Positions 23,662 to 32,334 of a stretch of DNA of 49,537 bases are shown here, piece by piece. The translations under genes were made by a program, and so were the position numbers. A model generated the notes under the pieces. That model saw only the letters and a program-made list of their open reading frames with translations, searched no databases and was not told where the DNA came from. The stretch lies in IMG/VR virus record IMGVR_UViG_3300020156_000037, positions 1 to 49,537 of that record; one strand, 5' to 3'. This DNA comes from a virus. How positions within the stretch are numbered: position 1 is the first letter of the stretch; every line of letters begins with the position of its first letter.

Positions 23662-23672
23662 TTAGAACCACC

Positions 23673-23981
23673 TCAGTTCTTTTTGCCAAAGTTGGGGTTC
23701 CCTCTACCACGTTTTTGTTCTGATTGGGTTTCTTCACTGATCTGTTCTTCGGTTCCCGGTTCCAGTGTTTCGACTTTTTCAACCTTATCCAAAAACAACT
23801 TGGTACCAAACAAAATATTGCTTTCTAAAATGTTTTGATATTTTTCGTTGTCTGTTTTAAAGGTGCCATTCATAAATTGAATGTACTCGCCTTTTCTGCC
23901 GGGGTCTAAACCCTTGGAACTTATAGAAGGGGTAACTACAATCTGATGATTGGGGTATGCGCAACGATAAACTTTTAACAT
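23673..23981 (-). CDS. Hypothetical structural protein (102 aa)
   Basis: Starts MLKVYRCAYPNHQIVVTPSI; it includes EYIQFMNGTFKTDNEKYQNIL and ends in a basic GRGNPNFGKKN. The segment IQFxNGxFxTxDEE-like is common in small phage head proteins that cap or decorate the capsid. It lies between the capsid terminator and the next head gene. Confidence 0.6.
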   Translation of the reverse strand: MLKVYRCAYPNHQIVVTPSISSKGLDPGRKGEYIQFMNGTFKTDNEKYQNILESNILFGTKLFLDKVEKVETLEPGTEEQISEETQSEQKRGRGNPNFGKKN

Positions 23982-23999
23982 TTCGCTCTCTCCTTTGAA

Positions 24000-24030
24000 T
24001 AAAGAGAGGGAGCAAAAGCCCCCTCTCCGA
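24000..24030 (-). terminator. Terminator after the major capsid gene
   Basis: GAGAGGG (24004-24010) pairs with CCCTCTC (24021-24027), then TTTATTC follows on the minus strand. Together with the hairpin upstream of the capsid gene, it would set capsid mRNA apart from other late genes. Confidence 0.75.
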
Positions 24031-24038
24031 TTTGGTTA

Positions 24039-25172
24039 TTATCCGGTAACGCCGTAAAGAATACCGTGGGTTTTTTCTTGCTGTACTTGCATACCAAATT
24101 TGGTAATGAATTCGTCTTTCCAACCGTCGGTATCGTTGGCTTGGATGTTTTGTTTCAATTTAGTATCACGACCTTCCAACGGACGGTACAAGATATTTTT
24201 CATATCCAAACACACAGCATGTCCATTGTAGTATTTAGTAAAGGTCTTGGACGGAACAATGTACAAATCACCGAAGAAGCTCTTGTACATCCGCAGCCGG
24301 ATACCGTAGGTGTCCTCGCCAGTAGAAGTTTGAATCTTGCCTTGGGCAAATTGATTGATAATCCCCGCCACAAAGTAAGAACAAACAAGAATCTTAGAGG
24401 CCGACCCGTAAGAGAACGACATCCGCAAGAAGTCCTCAAACTCGGCTTCGGTCAGAGTTCCACCCGCATCTTTGGTGTTGGTGGTAATGAAACTAAAAAT
24501 ACCACCCGTGGTACTCCGTTTGTTAGTGGTATCTTCTTTCCGTTCGCCCCATAAAGCAATTCGCTCTAATTCGAGTTTGTGAGTGAACATCTTAATTTTT
24601 CTTAACCGAATGCGTTCTTTGTCACCGGCTTTAACCGCTTCGACTTCAGTAATGTCGGAACCATCAAACGGAGTACGAATAGTTTGGATGTAATTATATT
24701 TCCGCACAGGTTGAATCAACTTGGAAGTCGGGGCAGAAGAATTCTCTTCCATTGCATTTCCAAGACGGACTAAGTAATCGTCATCGTTCATTGCCGTAGC
24801 GGTTCCACTGTAAGGACGGGTATCCACTGTTAGAGTGTTGGTGCCAGCATTAACGGCGGTTACGAAAAACACCTCTCCAGTACGTGGACATTTTACAAGG
24901 TCTTTAGGTGCAAATAAAGTTGCATCATCAACAACGACCGAGGTTGCGGCATTCGTTACAGCACCATTAACTTGAGTCCATCCAAAGTCCGGTTCTTGTT
25001 CCCACCATTCCAAACGATGGGTATCAGTTGCCTTTTTCCGTGCTTTCATCAAGATGGTAGTAAACGCAGAAGCATCCGGTTCGAGGTCTGAAATGATAGA
25101 ATCGACATTATAATCAATTCTATCGGTAGAAATGTTGTAAATAGAGCTAGGGCCGTTATAATTAATTCCCAT
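24039..25172 (-). CDS. Major capsid protein, SU10/DUF5309 family
   Basis: 377 aa. It starts MGINYNGPSSIYNISTDRIDY. HK97-type long helix and P-domain features are seen: LEWWEQEPDFGWTQVNGAVTN, then a strand-rich insert (VFFVTAVNAGTNTLTVDTRP), KLELERIALWGERKED, and the C-terminal DGWKDEFITKFGMQVQQEK-type ending. These are features of the SU10-like major capsid family found in podoviruses and siphoviruses. The scaffold gene lies directly upstream. Flanked by hairpins on both sides, consistent with high and separate expression. Confidence 0.85.
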   Translation of the reverse strand: MGINYNGPSSIYNISTDRIDYNVDSIISDLEPDASAFTTILMKARKKATDTHRLEWWEQEPDFGWTQVNGAVTNAATSVVVDDATLFAPKDLVKCPRTGEVFFVTAVNAGTNTLTVDTRPYSGTATAMNDDDYLVRLGNAMEENSSAPTSKLIQPVRKYNYIQTIRTPFDGSDITEVEAVKAGDKERIRLRKIKMFTHKLELERIALWGERKEDTTNKRSTTGGIFSFITTNTKDAGGTLTEAEFEDFLRMSFSYGSASKILVCSYFVAGIINQFAQGKIQTSTGEDTYGIRLRMYKSFFGDLYIVPSKTFTKYYNGHAVCLDMKNILYRPLEGRDTKLKQNIQANDTDGWKDEFITKFGMQVQQEKTHGILYGVTG

Positions 25173-25202
25173 GGTTAATACACCTCCGCAAAATTTGCAT
25201 AA

Positions 25203-25232
25203 AATTAGCGGCCCTGTTTTAGCAGGCCGCTT
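25203..25232 (-). terminator. Hairpin between scaffold and capsid genes
   Basis: AGCGGCC (25207-25213) pairs with GGCCGCT (25225-25231), with CTG/CAG extending the stem, followed by AATTTT on the minus strand. It may be a leaky terminator or an mRNA processing/stability element that adjusts the scaffold to capsid ratio. Confidence 0.65.
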
Positions 25233-26254
25233 TAATCATCAAAAATACCTCGTTTTTGTTTTGAATCTCCGAAGAACTGAGCACGTAGGATTTCCTCGGT
25301 TGTCATCTGTCCACTAGCCGGAGGCTTGGAATTTGAACTACCGGGAATACTCGCGCCTTTCTTCATGGTTTCGATTCGTTGAGCATCCATTTGAGCTTCA
25401 CGCTCAATAAGTTCTAATGTTTTCTGCCGCAGCAAATCAGCTTCTTTTTGAGTCTTAGCCATTCGATAAGCCATTTCCAATCCGGCCTCCCCCAAGTCTT
25501 TTAGACCGGGATTGCTTTCATAAACCTGACCCATGTCATCAACTAAGGAATCAAAATCTTCGTGCTTACTTTTGACAGCATTAAAAGTCTTTTCCCATTT
25601 AGCCCTCTCTTCTTGTTCCTTTCTCGCTTGAGATAAGGGTTCAAGAAATCCCCGCAAGTCTTGACCCAACTTTGCACCCTCAGTTTGCAAAAGGTTTTGC
25701 AATGCAGCCTTTGGGTTCGAATAAAGCCATTCGGTAAATTCCTCTTCTGACATTTCCCAAACATTCTGCGGTTTAGGTGGTTCGGGTTGCGGTCTTTGAG
25801 CTTGCTGCAAGGTTTGAGCTAAAAGGTTTTTAAGCTCGGTTAATTCAGTGTTCTTGCTCTCCAATTGTGTTTGGGGTTGTTGCTCCTCTTGCTTCGGTTG
25901 TGGCTTATTGCCTTGCGACATTCGCCGCCGCGCCTCGATGTAATACTGTTCCTTTTGTTCAGTTGACATCGAATCGAAATCAACAGTTTCGCCCAAGAAA
26001 TTGGAGATGTTTATGCAACCTTTGGCCAAAGCCGCTTCGCTATCGAAATAGTTTGCAAGCTTCTTCGGTTGCTCGTTGACCTGTTCTGCTTGGCCTTCGT
26101 TTCCGGGTGCCGATTGCTCAGCTTGTCCTTCTGTTTCTGGGGCTTCGACTTCATCGTTAGTTTCGGATTGTCCGGTTTCGTGATTATCCGTTATAACGGG
26201 TTCACTTTCGGGTTCCGTTCCAATAACGATTTCATCCTGGTCAAATAATCCCAT
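25232..26254 (-). CDS. Scaffolding protein
   Basis: 340 aa, strongly acidic N-terminus rich in Glu/Gln/Pro, coiled-coil middle (ELTELKNLLAQTLQQAQ), and a C-terminal short basic tail (GDSKQKRGIFDD). Position between portal and major capsid is that of a scaffold, which templates procapsid assembly. No protease motif is visible. Confidence 0.8.
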   Translation of the reverse strand: MGLFDQDEIVIGTEPESEPVITDNHETGQSETNDEVEAPETEGQAEQSAPGNEGQAEQVNEQPKKLANYFDSEAALAKGCINISNFLGETVDFDSMSTEQKEQYYIEARRRMSQGNKPQPKQEEQQPQTQLESKNTELTELKNLLAQTLQQAQRPQPEPPKPQNVWEMSEEEFTEWLYSNPKAALQNLLQTEGAKLGQDLRGFLEPLSQARKEQEERAKWEKTFNAVKSKHEDFDSLVDDMGQVYESNPGLKDLGEAGLEMAYRMAKTQKEADLLRQKTLELIEREAQMDAQRIETMKKGASIPGSSNSKPPASGQMTTEEILRAQFFGDSKQKRGIFDD

Positions 26255-26259
26255 TTAAA

Positions 26260-26484
26260 TTACTCCCCTTTCGATTGCTCGACAAAATCAAAGACCTTTC
26301 GAATTGCCCTTATCTCCGCTTGGAGGGAGGCGATTTTGGAAAGGTCTTGAAAATCTTGTGAGACTAAACCATTTATTTTGCTTTGAATTTGTTTATTGAA
26401 ATGCTCTTTCAGAAGTTTATAACCTTCCGTCTGGGCAAGTTCAACCAGTTGGCTGCGTTCCGCCGGATTCACCCGCATCACCAT
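26260..26484 (-). CDS. Hypothetical small head protein (74 aa)
   Basis: Starts MVMRVNPAERSQLVELAQTE; helical, with QIQSKINGLVSQDFQDLSKI and a Glu/Gln-rich C-terminus. It overlaps the portal C-terminal coding region by 44 bases. Genes of this size between portal and scaffold are common in podovirus-like genomes. Start uncertain. Confidence 0.6.
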   Translation of the reverse strand: MVMRVNPAERSQLVELAQTEGYKLLKEHFNKQIQSKINGLVSQDFQDLSKIASLQAEIRAIRKVFDFVEQSKGE

Positions 26485-28378
26485 CCTTAGTAGTTGTCTT
26501 TAACACACCCGCTAACCCTTTGATAATCTCTTGTTCGGTTTTACCTTGATTCTGTGCTTCGATTTTTTCTAATTCCTGTTGGTGCGTCATCTGCGCCATT
26601 TCTGTTTCTCGTTGTAACACCTCTTGTTGTTGCTGTGCTTGCATCTCTGGTTTGACGGCGTATTTATAGGGATTTCGGAAATCAAAGGTTCCCAAAGCAT
26701 CAGTAGCGAGTGCCCTGGTATCATAAGGCAATTGCAATTTCATAGCCATTTCAAGTAACTGCATCATTTGTTGCCGTCTTACTTCTTTGTTGGCGGCTGG
26801 ATCGATATTGGAACCAGTTGGGCGGTAATCCCATTCGCCTTGAAAATCATATGGCGTAGCAACCCGCCAAGCGTTCTCGGCATCTTCGCCATAAAAATAA
26901 ACAGCACGTTCTTTGGTAATGAACTGCTGATTATTCATATCCATTAAGGCAAAAGCTTTTTTAATTTCTTCCTCGTAGAGTTGAATCTTTATGTCGAACC
27001 GGATTGAAGCATTGCTGTTTTGGGTAACTACTTCGGTTGCCGTTTGGCTGCCAGCAGAAACGCCTCGGGCGATTGCCGGGGTTCCCACGGTGTTCTCCAT
27101 GTCCGACTTGATTATTTCTTCTTCCCTTACTGCAGTTCCGGTTACATCGGGAACGATTAACCATCTATGTTGATTTTCGAAATCCTCATGCCATATTGCC
27201 CCTGGCTTGCTGATCAACTCATCGTCCCTATCCTCGCCCCGTGTAATCAGCACGGGATTGAGAACCAAAGAAACATTATCAATTCTTTGGTTTCGGGTTG
27301 TGTTAAGTTCCGCTTGTAAATGTTCAAGCCAGTAACAGAAGGAACGACCATAAACTTCATTCGGCAACGGTTCAAAGGATTGAACTATAAACGGAATTTT
27401 CTTATGTCTTTGGTACGGTGTTTTTCCGTAATAAATTAAATCCTTTTCGTTGGCTAAAATTCCGTATTCATCACCGTTCCAGAAGTGATAGATATTTAAT
27501 AGCGAATCATCGCCCGGAGCATCGTGACCATCCGAAAACTCCGATGCAATTCCGACTAGCCCTTGCCTATCCGCCCGTCCTTCTTGCATAGCTTTAGAAT
27601 CATTGATTAGCTTTTCGAGGTCATACGAATAAACCTCACCAAGTCCTAACGATTCCAACCACGCAAGTTTTTGTTTGAACTTATCAACCGTTTGCAGTTC
27701 CTTGTGAAAACAGAACCGCCAAGTGTCGGTATCGCTGTTCTTTCCTCTCGGGTCAGGCCAGAAGTCGTAATAATCCACGTTAACCAACTCGTTATCGTCC
27801 CATATGACTTCTTCCACCTCTTGGCTAATCAATGGTGGCGGTTTACGGGTTAAAAAGGATTTCATCATTTGTATAGCATCAGTGGACGGTAACCGCTTCA
27901 TAACTTTTTTAGTTTCATACCGCCAACCAATACCCATAATTCCAGCCGGGAAGATACCAACCGAAGTAATGAAATCATAATATTTCTTGATAATCTTGTT
28001 TTTCTCAAGTTGCATATCAATTTCCGATGAAGCAATCTTGGCTTTTAATTCGTTTTCCGCTGACATCATCATGTTTAAATCATTGCGAGGCATCGGCAGA
28101 AAATCGACATACGGACGGGAACTAAAAAAGGACTTAACAAGTCTGGCTCGCCATGCGTCCATTTGCTCGTAAGTCCTCGGAATGAATAGGTTTGACCTGG
28201 TTGTCGTACCATTTGGCTGTATTACATTGCCCGATGTCACTTCATCCAAGTGGGCTAAGTATTGTTTGTAATGTCGGTCTGCCATTAAGTCGTAATTGTT
28301 TCTGCGGTAACCATCTGCCCATTGAAAGAGTTTAACCAACTCTCGCTCTTTATTTGATTGAGGCTTGTTTTCATCCAT
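26441..28378 (-). CDS. Portal protein
   Basis: 645 aa. It follows the large terminase by one base. It has the N-terminal WADGYRRNNYDLMADRHYKQYL helix, a crown/wing region with DFWPDPRGKNSDTDTWRF, the central EVYGRSFCYWLEHLQAELNTTRNQRIDN helices typical of portals, and a Gln-rich C-terminal barrel (MQAQQQQEVLQRETEMAQM). Twelve copies form the DNA entry channel of the head. Related to the portals of P22-like and SU10-like podoviruses by overall pattern. Confidence 0.85.
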   Translation of the reverse strand: MDENKPQSNKERELVKLFQWADGYRRNNYDLMADRHYKQYLAHLDEVTSGNVIQPNGTTTRSNLFIPRTYEQMDAWRARLVKSFFSSRPYVDFLPMPRNDLNMMMSAENELKAKIASSEIDMQLEKNKIIKKYYDFITSVGIFPAGIMGIGWRYETKKVMKRLPSTDAIQMMKSFLTRKPPPLISQEVEEVIWDDNELVNVDYYDFWPDPRGKNSDTDTWRFCFHKELQTVDKFKQKLAWLESLGLGEVYSYDLEKLINDSKAMQEGRADRQGLVGIASEFSDGHDAPGDDSLLNIYHFWNGDEYGILANEKDLIYYGKTPYQRHKKIPFIVQSFEPLPNEVYGRSFCYWLEHLQAELNTTRNQRIDNVSLVLNPVLITRGEDRDDELISKPGAIWHEDFENQHRWLIVPDVTGTAVREEEIIKSDMENTVGTPAIARGVSAGSQTATEVVTQNSNASIRFDIKIQLYEEEIKKAFALMDMNNQQFITKERAVYFYGEDAENAWRVATPYDFQGEWDYRPTGSNIDPAANKEVRRQQMMQLLEMAMKLQLPYDTRALATDALGTFDFRNPYKYAVKPEMQAQQQQEVLQRETEMAQMTHQQELEKIEAQNQGKTEQEIIKGLAGVLKTTTKDGDAGESGGTQPTG

Positions 28379-28379
28379 A

Positions 28380-29795
28380 TTACCACCCCGTTATCTTGGA
28401 AATTAAGGGCTTAGTCTCTTTGATTTTGCGTTTCCAATCTTCTTTCTTCTTCTCATCCGTTTTGCTGATAGGAGGACGGGATTTAAGGAAATAACGGCAA
28501 CTTTCAGCCCCGTGATCATCGCATCCCCCGGCTATGTCATTGGGGTTTTTATCATCTCTAACCAAGCTTGGTATAGTCCGAATTAAATTAGTGCAGTTTT
28601 CGAATATCCTCCACCAAGGACTTAACCCGCCTTCTTCGTCCTTCCGGGGCATCATGTAATCATACATGTTTTGCCAACCAATTACCCGCCTGTCATCGGC
28701 TTGGATTATCGGGCATTTCAATTTTTTAAGTCCGTTATCCATAAGGATTTCAATACCACTGCGGCCCGTTTCTTGCCGTCTGTTCCATAGGTCAGGACTT
28801 GCAACCAAATACTGAAATTTGCCACCGTTAAACCGTTCTAAAATGATTTCGGCAGCTTCCGGCAATGACAAATCCGGTTGATATATTTCATTAATCGTCG
28901 TTACTCTTCCGGTTTGGTCAGTGACATGTTCATAACAAGCGCACATATCAAGCCCATAATCAAGCGAAAGGAAATGTTTCCAATATCGCGGGATTTCAAA
29001 GGGCTTGATAACATGCAAATCCCGGTTCCAACATTTGAAATACTGACCAACAAACGAATCCCACGAACCATCTAAAAGAGCATCACGTTCAGCCTTGGGC
29101 AATTCCTTTAAGGCTGATATGTAACCGGGGTTAGCTTTCAGTAATATCTGATTATCAGTGACTTTTGCCGGGATAAATACCCGTTTTCTAACTGGCAATC
29201 CCAACCGTATATCCTCTGCATCCTGCGGAACGTCCCAGATTTTCTCCGGTGGTTGCGGGTCAATCCATCTTTCCTTCACCCAACCATGCCCAACTCCACC
29301 CGGGTTTGTTCCGGCTATAACCTTTGGTTTGAAATCAGTGTAGAACTTCGAACAACGGTTACGGGAAATCATATACACATACTGTTTTGCTAGAAAGTGG
29401 GTAAGCTCGTCCCATATAATTAGCGAATATTCGGCGGATTGATACTTTGCCTCGTCCCCTTCTTTATCGAGAGAACCGAATTGGAGTACAGAACCACCAA
29501 AGGCGTGAAATGTCCAACGGTGTTTTGACTCGTTATATTTGGCAATACTATTAGGAATTAGTTCCTTGCTTCTCGGAATTGGCTTTTGTTCCAACTCAGG
29601 GAATGTACGGCGTAAAAAAAGTACCCATGTTCCAGGGTACCTTTGACACCATATAATAGCTGCAATTAGAAGGGCATCGGTCTTTCCGCCGCCGGCAGCA
29701 CCACCATATAAAATTTCGTCTGCTCCGTTAGGGTCTAACACTTCAAGCAGGAATTTCTCCTGCCTTGGTTGAGCTGTCCATGTTATATTTGGCAT
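28380..29795 (-). CDS. terL: Large terminase subunit
   Basis: 471 aa. Walker A GGAAGGGKT at residues 31-39; Walker B IIWDE with Asp129 and Glu130; nuclease acidic residues in SLDYGLD (Asp279) and DDHGAESCRY near the C-terminus. It is the ATP-driven packaging motor and endonuclease that cuts concatemeric DNA. ATG 29795 is preferred over GTG codons upstream. The small terminase gene is about 2.1 kb upstream, separated by other genes, which is unusual. Confidence 0.93.
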   Translation of the reverse strand: MPNITWTAQPRQEKFLLEVLDPNGADEILYGGAAGGGKTDALLIAAIIWCQRYPGTWVLFLRRTFPELEQKPIPRSKELIPNSIAKYNESKHRWTFHAFGGSVLQFGSLDKEGDEAKYQSAEYSLIIWDELTHFLAKQYVYMISRNRCSKFYTDFKPKVIAGTNPGGVGHGWVKERWIDPQPPEKIWDVPQDAEDIRLGLPVRKRVFIPAKVTDNQILLKANPGYISALKELPKAERDALLDGSWDSFVGQYFKCWNRDLHVIKPFEIPRYWKHFLSLDYGLDMCACYEHVTDQTGRVTTINEIYQPDLSLPEAAEIILERFNGGKFQYLVASPDLWNRRQETGRSGIEILMDNGLKKLKCPIIQADDRRVIGWQNMYDYMMPRKDEEGGLSPWWRIFENCTNLIRTIPSLVRDDKNPNDIAGGCDDHGAESCRYFLKSRPPISKTDEKKKEDWKRKIKETKPLISKITGW

Positions 29796-29895
29796 AAACA
29801 CCACCACTTAATTATATTTGTCTGGCGTTCTCCGGCTTGCACGGAGAATAGAGGGAAGGAGTTGCCCAACATTGTAGCATCTACCGCCAGTATGT

Positions 29896-30192
29896 TTAAA
29901 TAAACTTATTATCCTTTAATAAAGCAAAAAGCCCGTTTGTAAGGGCTTCGGTAATTTCTTCATCTTTATCACCTAAATCCAATCTGCGTTCGTTTATCAT
30001 CCCATGAATCATTTCGTGAACCAAGGTAGATGCTTTGCAATCAATTGACATAGACTTTTTAATCAAGATTTGGCAATTATAAAAATCAATCGACCCAGCG
30101 CATTCCCGCCCATCAACTAAGATTGGGTCATCTGTTTCAGATACTTTATAATCATATCCGCCTATTTTAATTTGTTTTGGTAGTTTGGTCAC
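29896..30192 (-). CDS. Zinc metallopeptidase-like protein (HExxH)
   Basis: 98 aa. STLVHEMIHGM holds the HExxH motif (His59, Glu60, His63), and EEITEALTNGL gives a possible third ligand (Glu82). The pattern resembles ImmA/IrrE-type or related phage peptidases, without a helix-turn-helix. It overlaps the ERCC4 nuclease gene by four bases. Such proteins can cleave repressors, but its placement near terminase gives no direct support for that role. Confidence 0.75.
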   Translation of the reverse strand: MTKLPKQIKIGGYDYKVSETDDPILVDGRECAGSIDFYNCQILIKKSMSIDCKASTLVHEMIHGMINERRLDLGDKDEEITEALTNGLFALLKDNKFI

Positions 30193-30725
30193 GTTATCAA
30201 CTCCCTTAAGAAATAATAAAACACCCCGTATATGTACTTTCCGGCGTGTTCTTTTGGCACGAATGAAATATTCAAGTTATATCGTTGCTGGAAGGATAAC
30301 AGACTAGCAAAATAGCTATTGGCGGCAAACTCGGTCTTATAATTCCCGGTTATGATGTCTGACCAATTACCCTTTTCTATCATCAAGAATTTACGACAAT
30401 CACCAGAACGGAGGAATTCATTGATGAAGCGTTCCCTTGATTGAGCTAAATTCTGACTTAATTCTTCAAGAGAATTTTTGCGTTCTAGAATTACCTGCTT
30501 ATCAAAGTAAAGGTCACGAACTATTCCATAATCCGGATTAGCTGGGAGCGTTAAAGAGTAGTCACCACTATCAAGTTTGCAGCTTTTAAAGGCAATCCCT
30601 TTCTTGTTGAAGTAATCGGTTATATGCCCGTTTTCCTGCTCCCTCGTGTCGATTAGGATTACCATGCTTTTTAGAAGGGATTTGGATTCGGGTTCGGTGT
30701 AGTGGTAATTGTTAAATATCATCAA
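30189..30725 (-). CDS. ERCC4-domain nuclease
   Basis: 178 aa. LIDTREQ (Asp26), LDSGDYSL (Asp55) and VILERKNSLEEL (Glu81-Arg82-Lys83) form the catalytic signature of the ERCC4/XPF nuclease fold. It lacks the HhH domain of eukaryotic relatives. It likely cuts branched or flap DNA formed in recombination and packaging. It overlaps both neighbours. Confidence 0.8.
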   Translation of the reverse strand: MMIFNNYHYTEPESKSLLKSMVILIDTREQENGHITDYFNKKGIAFKSCKLDSGDYSLTLPANPDYGIVRDLYFDKQVILERKNSLEELSQNLAQSRERFINEFLRSGDCRKFLMIEKGNWSDIITGNYKTEFAANSYFASLLSFQQRYNLNISFVPKEHAGKYIYGVFYYFLRELIT

Positions 30726-31239
30726 TATTTCCCCACTTCTTGCCGCCCATTACTCTTATCCGGTAATTTTGAAACATAGCTTTGAGAACCTTATTGATTC
30801 TTTGCCCCTTGCAAAACAACCAAGGATTGATAAAATATTGAAGGCCGACACTGTTGCGGCCCTTATAGATAATATCTTTCTTGATTAGGTCATCCAATGT
30901 TTGGTGTAACTTTCCCCGGCTTATTCCGGTTATCTTGACCATATCATCAAAGGTTAACGGATTGCCATCAGCAGTATTATTGTACTTTAGCAGACAGTCG
31001 TTATAACCAACATAAGGAACAACCGAATAAATAAATGCCTTTTCATAGACATTCAATTCTTGATTCAGCTTAGTTATTTCGTCGATATGGCCTTTGTAGA
31101 AATGCTCAATCTTCCATTCTTGGGTTTGTTCCAAAAATTCAATCGTCTTACCCCTGACAACTTTATCTCCTTCGTACAAATCAGTTATAACTTCTCCGTC
31201 ATTGGTAATCAGCTTTCCGGTTACGGCTCTATTAGCCAA
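30712..31239 (-). CDS. RepL-like winged-helix protein
   Basis: 175 aa. The C-terminal half has LTFDDMVKITGISRGKLHQTLDDLIKKDIIYKGR followed by YFINPWLFCKGQRINKVLKAMF; the shape winged helix plus FINPxLxxKGxRI is typical of RepL-type replication proteins of Firmicutes plasmids and related phage proteins. TTG 31239 has GAGAGG 8 bases upstream. A palindrome AGTTCA-N5-TGAACT lies 24 bp before the start and again 91 bp further on, so it may be autoregulated. It could be an initiator or a transcription regulator of late genes. Confidence 0.6.
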   Translation of the reverse strand: MANRAVTGKLITNDGEVITDLYEGDKVVRGKTIEFLEQTQEWKIEHFYKGHIDEITKLNQELNVYEKAFIYSVVPYVGYNDCLLKYNNTADGNPLTFDDMVKITGISRGKLHQTLDDLIKKDIIYKGRNSVGLQYFINPWLFCKGQRINKVLKAMFQNYRIRVMGGKKWGNIDDI

Positions 31240-31262
31240 AAGTACCACCTCTCAGATTTCCA

Positions 31263-31373
31263 AGTTCACCACATGAACTAACCCCATTTCAATCAAACAG
31301 CCTTCAAATAGTTACCACCATTGGGTTTGAATCACTTTTCCCATAATCTAGTAGGTTCACCACATGAACTAAC
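31263..31373. repeat. Duplicated palindromic operator-like unit
   Basis: GTTCACCACATGAACTAAC occurs at 31264-31282 and 31355-31373. Each contains the inverted repeat GTTCA-N5-TGAAC, and each is followed by GCCTTCAAA and a partial (first copy) or complete (second copy) TTTGAAGGC arm. A 91-bp unit seems duplicated and partly decayed. It probably is a binding site that controls the RepL-like gene or the late operon. Confidence 0.65.
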
Positions 31374-31424
31374 AAAAAACGCCTTCAAATTATTGTCATT
31401 ACTGACTTTGAAGGCACTTTTTTA
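31373..31424. terminator. Bidirectional terminator with long loop
   Basis: GCCTTCAAA (31381-31389) pairs with TTTGAAGGC (31407-31415), with GTC/GAC pairing inside the loop. On the plus strand it is followed by ACTTTTTTAA and on the minus strand by GTTTTTTG. It separates the small-gene block on the right from the RepL-terminase operon. Confidence 0.75.
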
Positions 31425-31456
31425 AGCACTTGCTCTTCTTTATTCTTATTGCACAT

Positions 31457-31618
31457 TCATAGAAGTCTTTTTAAAACAATCAATCCAATAGAGAACAAAC
31501 TTATTGCCAGAGAAATTAAGCTTAGTATTTTTGCAGATGACAAATTGTTGTTTAATATAATTTCTCGATTTTTCTCTTGAATGATTTTTATATCAAATTC
31601 GGTTTTGTATTCTTCCAT
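31457..31618 (-). CDS. Small membrane protein (53 aa)
   Basis: Starts MEEYKTEFDIKIIQEKNREI, then one C-terminal membrane segment (ILSLISLAISLFSIGLIVL) and a basic end KRLL. AAGGGGTTGTGAG precedes the ATG. It reads like a tail-anchored or haemolysin XhlA-like small protein (short charged helix plus membrane segment). XhlA-type proteins act in lysis, but this one is far from the lysis cassette. Confidence 0.55.
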   Translation of the reverse strand: MEEYKTEFDIKIIQEKNREIILNNNLSSAKILSLISLAISLFSIGLIVLKRLL

Positions 31619-31900
31619 TCTCACAACCCCTTTTGTATTTTTTAAAAATTTATAGGTATGTCCTTTTTGTTTTTATAAAAATTCTATTGGGTGACAATCG
31701 AAATCCACCCGAGAATTTCGGGGGTACCCCCTCCTATAGAGAACCATCAAAAATAATCATCTGCCCTATGAATTTTCTTACCTTGAACATGTGTTTGAGT
31801 CGTATAAATACCATTATGGTAAATGAGCAAATCAACTGTAGCAGGGGTTTGATAAACTTAACACAAATTATATTCGATTATTGTATATGATTTCGAATTA
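31619..31900. other. 282-bp stretch without a supported gene
   Basis: AT-rich. No minus-strand frame with a ribosome site was found; the plus-strand frame here has no ribosome site. It contains a short GGGGGTACCCCC-like inverted repeat near 31721. It could carry the promoter for the gene at 31457. Confidence 0.4.
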
Positions 31901-32329
31901 TTATTCATTATTGATGGTCTTTTCTGTATTATTATTCCCATTTACAACTTGATTCCCGATCATGATAGTTAACCCTTGTTGACCTACATTGGAAGTAGTT
32001 TCGCCTTGGATTAAACGCATTTTATCAGTATAGATACCAGCAATGGTAGCGGCTTGAGCTGGTGAAGCCTCTTTTATTGTGTTCTTAACCCTTTCGTTTG
32101 CTAGTTCTATAATCTCTTGAGCTTGTTTGATGTAGAGATCTTCCCATTCTTCCTTTTTACGTTTGCGAAGCTCCTCTAACGATCCATCATTTTCCCATTC
32201 TCTTTTCCAATCATATAAAGTAGATACACCAATATTTACCGCTTTAGCTGCGTCATCAACTTTATTATAAGTAGCTAAGAGAACTTTGGCCTTTTCTCGA
32301 ACTTCAGAATTATACTTACTTCCTTGCAT
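31901..32329 (-). CDS. terS: Small terminase subunit-like protein
   Basis: 142 aa. An N-terminal helix-turn-helix (AKAVNIGVSTLYDWKREWENDG) is followed by a helical central part and a VKNTIKEASPAQAATIAGIYTDKMRLIQGE segment, which is typical of small terminases of Firmicutes phages. The C-terminus is Asn-rich. The small subunit recognises the packaging start site and activates the large subunit. ATG 32329 has AAGGGTGA upstream. Confidence 0.65.
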   Translation of the reverse strand: MQGSKYNSEVREKAKVLLATYNKVDDAAKAVNIGVSTLYDWKREWENDGSLEELRKRKKEEWEDLYIKQAQEIIELANERVKNTIKEASPAQAATIAGIYTDKMRLIQGETTSNVGQQGLTIMIGNQVVNGNNNTEKTINNE

Positions 32330-32334
32330 GGCAA

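Noticed and set aside
31633-31890. 85-codon plus-strand frame in the 282-bp gap
   Set aside because: No ribosome site, odd composition, and no neighbour on that strand.
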